The notes under the pieces were generated by a model. The model saw only the letters and a program-made list of their open reading frames with translations. It was not told where the DNA came from and did no database searches. Shown here piece after piece: positions 56,644 to 64,000 of a stretch of DNA of 64,000 nt. The DNA is taken from the NCBI GenBank assembly GCA_037355855.1, contig CM074760.1, positions 2,906,501-2,970,500 on the forward strand. Reading direction: 5' to 3'. The translations under genes and the position numbers were made by a program. Position 1 is the stretch's first letter. Each line of letters begins with the position of its first letter. The stretch comes from Pseudo-nitzschia pungens (lineage: Eukaryota > Bacillariophyta > Bacillariophyceae > Bacillariales > Bacillariaceae).

Positions 56644-59600
56644 ATGGCCCCGAAAGATGATTCCGATGCTGTCGCCGTCGCGGCGGAGACCAGCAAGAAA
56701 AAGGACGACGAAAAGGCTAAGAAACTAAAGAAATCGGAAGAGGATCTGAAGGAAGAATCCATGAGCGAAGAGGACAAGGAACTTAAGGAGCGACTTGAGA
56801 CTTGCGTTTCTACTGTGACAAACGATAAAAACGAAGCAAATGTGACAATTCCGATTCGATTGACTGCCCTTGACGTGATCATGAACGAATTGCGAACGGC
56901 AACCGCTTCCATGACGTCTGTCCCAAAGCCACTCAAGTTTTTGAGACCTCATTTCGCATCTCTGAAGACGCTTTATCTATCTTTTGAAAAACAGGAGGCG
57001 TCTTCGATGGAGAATGAATTACTCAAATTCAGGGCCAGGTTGGCGGATGTTGTAGCCGTTCTTGCCATGACGATGAGCAAACCAGGTGAGTTATTATGGC
57101 TCCAAGGTTGATCAGAAGATTCGATTGCACGTGCTTAGTTCTTTTTGCACCTTTTCGTTTTCACAACCGTTCGAATTAATATACATTCAAATTTGACTTA
57201 CATTATATGATGTGGGTGAACCTCGCGCTCTTTGCCTCTTAGGGGAACGAGAAAGCCTCAAGTTCAAACTATTGGGAGCTAAAGATTACGATGCCTTGTC
57301 GGTTCTAGACTCCGAAGCCAAAAATGCTTCGGAAGACAACCTCGGTAGCTGGGGGCACGAATTTGTTCGCAGTCTTGCAGGGGAAATCGGTCAAGAGTAT
57401 AACCAACGACTAATTGACGGAGCTGATCCGGATTCGGACGAAGCATTTGAAGACTTGCTGAAGTTTGTTCATGTTATCGTCCCATTTCACCTGACGCACA
57501 ATGCCGAAGCCGAAGCAGTTGACCTGTTGATTGAAGTGCAACGACTGAAATTTTTGCTAGAACTGGACTCAATCGACGACAAAAATTATAGGCGTATCTG
57601 CCTTTATTTGATTAAGACAGCGAGTTTCATGTCGGATCCGGATGATTTGATGGTACGTTCCCTGATACATTGTTTGATCGTCGGAGATCCGAAGTACAGG
57701 AATAAAATAGTTCTCATTCACTTACATCAATTTTTTCAACAGGAAATGTTTGAGACGGCCTATGAAATTTATCGCCAGCAAAAACAATATTTTGATGCAC
57801 TTTTGGTGGCTCTTCGAATGGACCGTACAGACGAGATATCTGTTCTGATGAAGGAATGCGAAGACAACCTGATGAAGAAACAAATGTGTCTTATGCTGGC
57901 TCGACATCGAATTAATTACGAAGTAGAAGATGATCCCGAAGAAGATGAAATGAATGAATTGATTGGAAATGAAAAATTAAGCGAACAATTCTTGAAGGTA
58001 GCACAAGATTTAGATGTTCTTGATCCAAAAACACCGGAAGACATTTACAAGTCTCATTTGGCAGAAACAGGCGGATTTAGTAGAAGACGAGATGCCGGAG
58101 GAGCCCAAGTGGACAGTGCAAGAGCAAATCTCGCCTCTACTTTTGTTAATGCGTTCGTTAACGCTGGATTTTGTAACGACAAGCTGATGACTCCAGACAG
58201 CGAATGGCTGTACAAGAACAAAGATCATGGAATGATGTCAGCTGCAGCCTCTCTCGGATCAATCTTATTGTGGAACGTAGAAGAAGGATTGACTCAGATT
58301 GATAAGTTTCTATACAGCAATGAAGAGTACGTCAAGGCAGGTGCAGCTCTAGCCGTTGGGATTCTGACAAGTGGGGTTAGAAATGATGCTGATCCTGCGT
58401 TAGCATTGCTCAGTGAACACGTGGAAGGTGAGAGTCACGTAATGAAAATCGCAGCGTGCACGGGACTTGGTATTGCCTATGCAGGAACGGGACGTGAGGA
58501 TGTTATGGAGTTGCTCGTCCCGGTGGTGGAGAATTCGGACGAAGGGTCGAACACCTTCATGGAAGTAGCTCTCGCCGGTCTTGCTTTGGGAATGGTTTTT
58601 GTCGGAAAGTGTGACGACAACGTTGGCGGTACAATTGTTCAGCGTCTGATGGAGGCCAGCGATGAAGAACTTGATCATTCCCACGCACGTTACCTATGTC
58701 TCGGTCTTGCACTGTTGTTTTTGGGTCAAATGGAAAAGGCAGGACGCAATGATCGAAGCTTTACGGACGATCGAGCACAAAATTTCCAAGTTTGCGGTTT
58801 TGATGCTGGAAAGTTGCGCATATGCAGGTTCTGGAAACGTTTTGAAGGTCCAAGAAATGTTGCATCAATGTACAGAACATCTAACAGAAGACGCCGACCA
58901 TCAAATGGTTGCTGTTCTGGGTGTTGGATTAATAACTATGGGAGAAAGTGTCGGCACAGAAATGGTCCTTCGAACCTTCGATCATTTGCTCCACTATTGT
59001 GAGCTGCCGATAAAGAGAGCTGTCCCTCTAGCGTTGGCGATATTGCATGTGTCCAATCCTGAGTTTGCAGTAATCGATCAACTCTCAAGATTATCCCACG
59101 ATCCCGATACTGAAATATCACAAAACGCGATCATTGGGATGGGAGTTGTCAGTGCTGGTACGAACAACTCGAGAGTAGCTGGTCTTTTGAGGCAGTTGAG
59201 CGAATTTTACAGCAAGGAAGCTAGTCACGTGTTTTGTGTACGAATTGCACAGGGTCTCCTGCATATGGGAAAAGGTCTTTTGACAATGCATCCTTTTCAT
59301 GCTGACCGCATGCTTATGAATGGACCATCTCTTGCTGGTATCCTGGTGTTGATGCATTCTTGTCTTGACCTGAAGAATACTCTATTGGATAAGAGTCACT
59401 TCCTTTTGTATTACTTGACCTGCTCAATGAACCCTAGGATGTTAATCACAGTCAACGAGGACATGTCGTGGCGACCGGTTACCGTTCGTGTTGGACAAGC
59501 TGTCGAGACGGTTGGACAAGCCGGTAAACCAAAACGTATCACGGGGTTCCAGACTCACACAACACCCGTCCTGCTCGGTGTCACGGATCGTGCGGAACTA

Positions 59601-59699
59601 GGGACGGAAGAGGTTCTCAGTGTTGGTAGTATTCTAGAGGGTGTTGTCATAGTCAAAGACAACCCGGACTATGAAGAAGAAGAAAAGGACTCGAAATGA
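56644..59699 (+). CDS. RPN1: 26S proteasome regulatory subunit Rpn1 (PSMD2), one apparent frame change
   Basis: Non-ATPase base subunit of the 19S cap, a toroid docking ubiquitin receptors and Ubp6/USP14. Exons 56644-57085 and 57243-59699, 157-nt intron; the splice restores MSKPGERESLKFKLLGA. The N-terminus is Lys/Glu-rich (EEDKELKERLE). It has LGSWGHEFVRSLAGEIGQEY, LLIEVQRLKFLLELD, and the proteasome/cyclosome repeats (AAASLGSILLWNVEEGL, VKAGAALAVGILTSGV, ACTGLGIAYAGTGR). The end contains ITGFQTHTTPVLLG. At 58742-58743 the frame shifts: GQMEKA in one frame continues as DAMIEALRTIEHK in the next. Dropping one of two G gives exactly 966 codons including stop. The gene is essential in eukaryotes, which makes the single break notable. 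Confidence 0.93.
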
Positions 59700-59864
59700 A
59701 TGATGAAATCTCAAAAACCGATTTTTAATCAATTTTAATAAACAGAGAACGAATGCAAAAATAAAAAACACAACAATGTCTCTGTTGAATACGTATCATT
59801 CGGCGCTTCGACCGAATAGTTCAAAAAATGTATGAAAAATGCTTCGCAGGTTTCCCCACAAAAT

Positions 59865-61809
59865 TCACTGGGAAGCATCAAGGGCTTCTTGTGCCGCAGC
59901 TTCTTGGCAGGATTCTGGATCACCGTAACTGCTGTCGACTTGTCGAGGTCGTGAGACACGTCGTGTGCGCAAGGCACCCCTGTGCTTCTTAAATGCTTCG
60001 ATATATTCTACCTTTACATCGCCGTCGGTTTCATCAATGCTTCTGCCATGATAAGAAACGTCCAAACCGACTAGTTCCTCCAAAGAGTCAGCTCTTAACC
60101 ATCCCTTGTAATTTAGCCAGATGAAAAAAGGCATCATTGTGACAAAAACCCAGGCAATGATGAACACAATCAAAGTGATTTGACATACAAGTAGATTTCC
60201 CCGGAAGGTTTTTCCCTTTCCTAGAGTAAAGAATAAACCCGGATATTCGCTCATTCCAGGATATGCCATCTCCATCAAACGCGGTGACGCAAAAAAACCC
60301 GTAGCCAGCACTCCCCAAATTCCGTTGAACATGTGGACTGGTATAGCATCTACGGCGTCATCGATACGTAATCGGACCAACAACTCGGATGCGCCGATAT
60401 AAATCCAGCCAGAGACCATTCCAATCACAATGGCAGCCCAAGGATCGACGACACCGCATCCCGAAGTAATTGCTACCAAGCCGGAAAGAGACCCATTCAT
60501 CGCATGTGTTATCGAGAAATATGGCTCTCCTGTTAGTCGCTCAACTATGTAGAGGTTTGTGAACAGAGCAGTGATGCCCCCTGCCGCACCCGAAAGGGCC
60601 GTGCTGGCTGCAGCTACAGCCGCTACTTGACCCGGGTAATCAATATCAAGAACAAGAGCCGACCCTGGATTGAAGCCGAACCCTAAAATATAGGAATCGA
60701 AAGAGTGAGAACTAGTATCAAAAGATCAAACGCGACACAGAGATATTGAAACTCACATCCAAACCACAATACCATTGTGCCTAATAACTGTAAAGCCACA
60801 GAATGGCCAGGGAATGGTTTTGGTTTTTCCAAGGGTTCACCCTGAGCGTCAAAAAATCTTCCACGTCGCGGTCCAAGGATTAAGGTGGCCAGCAGTGCTG
60901 TCGTTCCCCCTACAAAGTACACAAGATTGAGAGGACGAAAATGTGCTTCTAAAAACTGCCCAAAGAAGTAACGAGAGAGACTAACCTGTTACATGGACTA
61001 CCCCCGACCCAGCGAAATCAATAGATCCAACATTCAGAAGGGGATTGGTAGAGTTCGAGATACTCAAAAATCCATTATTCGACCAGACAGAATGGGCCAC
61101 CTTCTCAGAAAATGAATGAGGTAAGGTGTCTCTATGAGATAAAATCTTTTATGCAATCATTGAGATAATAGACAAAAAAACACACTTTTTGTTCTTACCA
61201 CCGGATAGACGAACCCCGCTAGAGCGACTGAATAGCAAAGGTAGGCTACCATCTGACATCTTTCGGCAAGCGTACCAGCAACAATCGTGACGGATGTCGC
61301 AGAAAAAGTGTATTCGAAAAACCAGAAACTGGCAGATAGTCCGGTAGAAGCAAAACCTTTATAGCCTATAAAAGTCGTATTGACAGTATCATCTTGGCCT
61401 CCAAAAGCGAATGCATAGCCTATCAACGAAATAAGATGAGTCCATATTCTCAGCTGGTCTAGCTAATTGAATTTTCTAGTATGCGCAGAAGACGGGTGAA
61501 CTAGCAGATGTACTCACCAACAAGGTAAAAAGCCAACGCAGCACCGCATGCATCAAGAAGATTCTTTAGCATTGTGTTTTGTACATTTTTGAGACGAACG
61601 GAGCCAGCACACAGCATTGCAAAACCCGACTGCATGAAAAATATCATAGCTCCGGCAATAACAAGGAGGAAATCGTTCAAATCGCTTGCCCTTGCGGAAC
61701 TGTCATCTTCGAATCGGTCCGATATGCATTGCAATATTTCTGCTGTGCTTCCTGATGTCGAACTAGCTTCGCAGTATAGGAAGGCGCTGCTGCTTGTGTT
61801 GCTTGTCAT
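59865..61809 (-). CDS. AMT: Ammonium transporter (AMT/MEP/Rh family)
   Basis: Takes up ammonium across a membrane. Five exons: 61518-61809, 61199-61419, 60986-61100, 60757-60909, 59865-60682. Introns are 98, 98, 76 and 74 nt, all GT-AG, and the spliced length is exactly 533 codons. Domain signs: MQSGFAMLCAGSVRLKN (TM1), GYAFAFGG, SLSGLVAITSGCGVVDPW, and the pore histidines in SGVVHVTGG, GHSVALQLLGTMVLWFGW and PVHMFNGIWGV. WFGFNPGS forms across an intron and confirms the splice. The C-terminal tail (about 100 residues, LVGLDVSYHGR then a basic Ser/Arg-rich end) is cytosolic and resembles the regulatory tails of plant and diatom AMTs. The ATG at 61809 starts an N-terminal extension before TM1. 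Confidence 0.93.
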
Positions 61810-62826
61810 CGTGGAAGTATGCAATCTCCCTGACGAACCCAGGACTCTTGGGCCAAATCAACTGGCTGATACGATCTGAATACAGCACTAACAGCATCGA
61901 TGAGAATAGCTGTTATCACCTCAGTTGTGCCGTATGTTATCGGATGAGGGTGTGATGACTTCGGTAGGTGTTCGCTGCAGGTACACGTTGCGGGTACATA
62001 AAATAATAATAATACTACGAGGTAGAAGTAAAAAAAAAAACCTTACTGTACTTAGGTTAGAATGTTCCGGAGAAAGAGAGAGATTGATTCTAATGATTCC
62101 GGTAAAAGAATGAGAAGCTATTAGAATTCTGTGAATTCGCATACCATATTTTCGGTAATATGTTGCGAACAGCTTTTCATAACATTATTTTTTTCTCTAC
62201 CGATAGATGCTGTTTTAACGGAGTTGTTTAGGGTACTTCAATACGAAAATCACATGGTAGCCTTTTATATGATTAAAAACTATTTAAACCGAATAGTGAT
62301 TCAATATTCATCCCGGAAAGTGTTAGATGATTTCATCAAGGTTCTCGAAAGATTATTCTAAAAATGAAACAAATCAATTACTACTTCGTACTTCGTACAT
62401 CTTATTTGATTAAGACACTCATCTTTTTTTAGAAATGTCTTTTTCTTTCCAGGTTGTGACCAGACCGTCATTATTTTTATTCTTAGTGGTTGTAAATTTC
62501 TAACATGCAAGAGGAATAATAATGGATTTTGGCACCTGGAATATCACATTCATGTACCGTATACTCGTAGTAGTAACCTTACGTACTTGTCCCAGGGAAA
62601 GATCTCATTTTGCTCGAAGTCTTTTCTTCCATCAATCAATACGGTACCGATAACACAACCACATAAGAGTAAGTTACCGGTACACGTATTTCACTCAATG
62701 CTGTATCGTATTTTTTTCAATTTCAGTGAAAACACTAATTACCTTAGATGTTCGATTCATTCCAACAGTGCTTTTGAATGTGAAACCATCCACAACGTTA
62801 TTATTACCATTATCTAGTACATGTAC

Positions 62827-62995
62827 TCAGCCAGGAGATCACATTTCCAAAAACATGGCTACTAAAAGTGTTGGTGCGAAGAAGTAAATGATTTTACGTG
62901 ATGTCTACTACATGTAAAAAGAGCCAGTAGATCACATTTCTAAAAACACGTGGCTGAAGTTGTCGGTGATACACAGCAAATGATATTAGATGATT
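62827..62995. repeat. Diverged direct duplication of about 75 bp
   Basis: AGCCAGGAGATCACATTTCC at 62827 is matched 95 bases later by AGCCAGTAGATCACATTTCT, and similarity continues through AAAAACATGGCT/AAAAACACGTGGCT and AAATGATTTTA/AAATGATATTA. Unit borders are approximate. No coding potential was seen. Confidence 0.6.
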
Positions 62996-63091
62996 TTCAA
63001 TGAATAGCAGTTGGGGCTATTATGCTTTCTTCTCTTGTTTCCCTGGTATTCTTGTCTTTGAGACAAGAAAGTAACTGATTTTTACCACGTT

Positions 63092-63122
63092 TGATGCATG
63101 ATGCATGATGCATGATGCATGA
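63092..63122. repeat. TGATGCA heptanucleotide tandem array
   Basis: Four and a half perfect copies of TGATGCA, each copy overlapping the palindromic word TGCATGATGCA. Confidence 0.9.
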
Positions 63123-63319
63123 AGGATTCGACAAATCATTCGTCAAAGTTACACGTGGCTCTCATATGTGATAGTCTGGTGCCAAACTAGACCAACAAGC
63201 AAGTAAGCAAGGCTGTTACTAATAGAGTCGTCCACTTTTCTTATTAATTTATAGAGTAACGATTATATTGTTCCTGAAGAAGTTTGTTGGCAACAATAAA
63301 AAGGAGCTAGTTTCGGATC

Positions 63320-64000
63320 TTACATCAGATGCAATCTATTTGACGAGAAATCATCGTCGTCAATTACAAGGGAAGAAGTCGGCTGAGTTGAATTTGTGCT
63401 TAGGTCTTCTTTTCGAGACACCAATATATCTTCACATACAAGGCAAACCCAGGAAGCTTCACGGATATCGAAGGATTTTGGAAAGAAATCCGGCAACAAA
63501 GTGCGACCTGTACACTTTGAGCAAACATGCCTTCCGCAGTGTTGACAATGGAGTAAACTTTCTAAAGAATCCTGTCGACATTTGCAATGCATGCACCAGA
63601 GACGCATTGGCGCAAATTTAGGTGGTCCATTGAGAGAAGCAAGCAGACGATGGATGGAGGTCTCCTCCGAAAGCAAATCTAATGCAAGAACATGAGGCGT
63701 ACCAATTTTATCACGGTCTGGAATCCATGATAAAGGCTAATGCAGCATGATCCTCGGTGAGAAAGATAGAATGGCAAAATCAACTTTCCGAATCTTTGTA
63801 TCATAACTTACCCTGTTCCACACCATGTGAAGATCTGCCGAATGATTTATAAGCTGGATTGCCGATTCGACATCTTGGTGATAAAGGCATAGATGAAGCG
63901 GTGTACATCCGGAGTTTGATTGGTGATTTGGATCCGCGCCATATGAAAGCAACATGTGCAAGCATCCTTGAAAGGCTTGGTTATTGCGTCTCAGGTCCTG
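63320..64000 (-). CDS. Ankyrin-repeat protein with C-terminal FYVE-like zinc finger, 5' end beyond the window
   Basis: Partial gene running off the right edge. Exon parts 63812-64000 and 63320-63736 are separated by a 75-nt intron (acceptor TGCATTAG); with it the frame reads NRPLSWIPDRDKIGTPHVL without interruption. The visible start is an ankyrin repeat pair: FQGCLHMLLSYGADPNHQS, then GCTPLHLCLYHQDVESAI. The C-terminus has the Cys pattern CMHCKC, CQHCGRHVCSKC and WVCLVC, spaced like a FYVE finger but lacking its RRHHCR core, so lipid binding is doubtful. Ankyrin plus FYVE-like proteins are common in oomycetes and diatoms, usually with unknown role. The acidic tail (IDDDDF) ends the protein. 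Confidence 0.75.

Larger units (their letters stand above)
61810..63319. other. Spacer with simple repeats and a diverged duplication
   Basis: No supported gene. It contains dispersed TACG/GTAACCTTAC words (exact reverse copy 62573-62582), an A-rich tract at about 62029-62041, a diverged tandem duplication (62827-62995) and a TGATGCA array (63092-63122). Confidence 0.4.

Noticed and set aside
63092..63122. A CRISPR-like array
   Set aside because: The unit is only seven bases with no spacers; it is a simple tandem repeat.

Overview
The window looks like nuclear DNA of a stramenopile, most likely a diatom. It has eukaryotic genes with short GT-AG introns: I could place 20, from 51 to 157 nt. 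It holds an oxygenase whose N-terminus has a signal peptide followed by a diatom plastid cleavage motif of the ASAFAP type (here ASGFVP). Genes are close together and often tail to tail, separated by AT-rich spacers rich in a short TACG/GTAAGGTTAC motif. Species cannot be named from the sequence alone. No CRISPR array, rRNA, complete transposon or viral gene was seen.

Layout. 1-4.7 kb: threonylcarbamoyl-AMP synthase (Sua5/YrdC, partial at the left edge), an Abitram-family gene, and an RluA-type pseudouridine synthase with a PPR-like N-terminal part. 6.3-6.9 kb: V-ATPase proteolipid. 8-12.2 kb: DENND4-type Rab GEF. 13.7-22.1 kb: a very large chromatin remodeller combining chromo, HMG, bromo, PHD, chromo, SNF2 and two more bromodomains. 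22.2-24.4 kb: a putative N-myristoylated protein of unknown function. 24.9-29.4 kb: TRIC-type channel and Pumilio protein. 31-34.4 kb: MOCS3/Uba4 and a second RluA-type synthase. 35.1-39.1 kb: an SDH membrane anchor, a signal-peptide protein, and a tail-anchored Ubc6-type E2. 40.8-46.5 kb: a possible nucleolar propeller protein, a small membrane protein, and a plastid-targeted PhyH oxygenase. 47.5-55.2 kb: CLPTM1 family and a GBF1-type Arf GEF. 56.6-61.8 kb: proteasome subunit Rpn1 and an ammonium transporter. 63.3-64 kb: ankyrin plus zinc-finger protein (partial).

The genes are mostly housekeeping genes and do not form one pathway. Some share themes. Two act in membrane traffic (DENND4, GBF1) and one in organelle acidification (V-ATPase). 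ER and nuclear degradation is represented by the Ubc6-type E2 and Rpn1. tRNA or RNA modification is represented by Sua5, Uba4/MOCS3 and two RluA proteins.

The most striking pattern is that six conserved genes are interrupted by frame changes, while the other genes are open over kilobases. I count about 26. Each can be explained by exactly one extra base, usually inside a short homopolymer, and none requires the opposite direction. Residual insertion errors in the assembly are the simplest explanation, but programmed +1 frameshifting or a degenerate allele cannot be excluded from the sequence.
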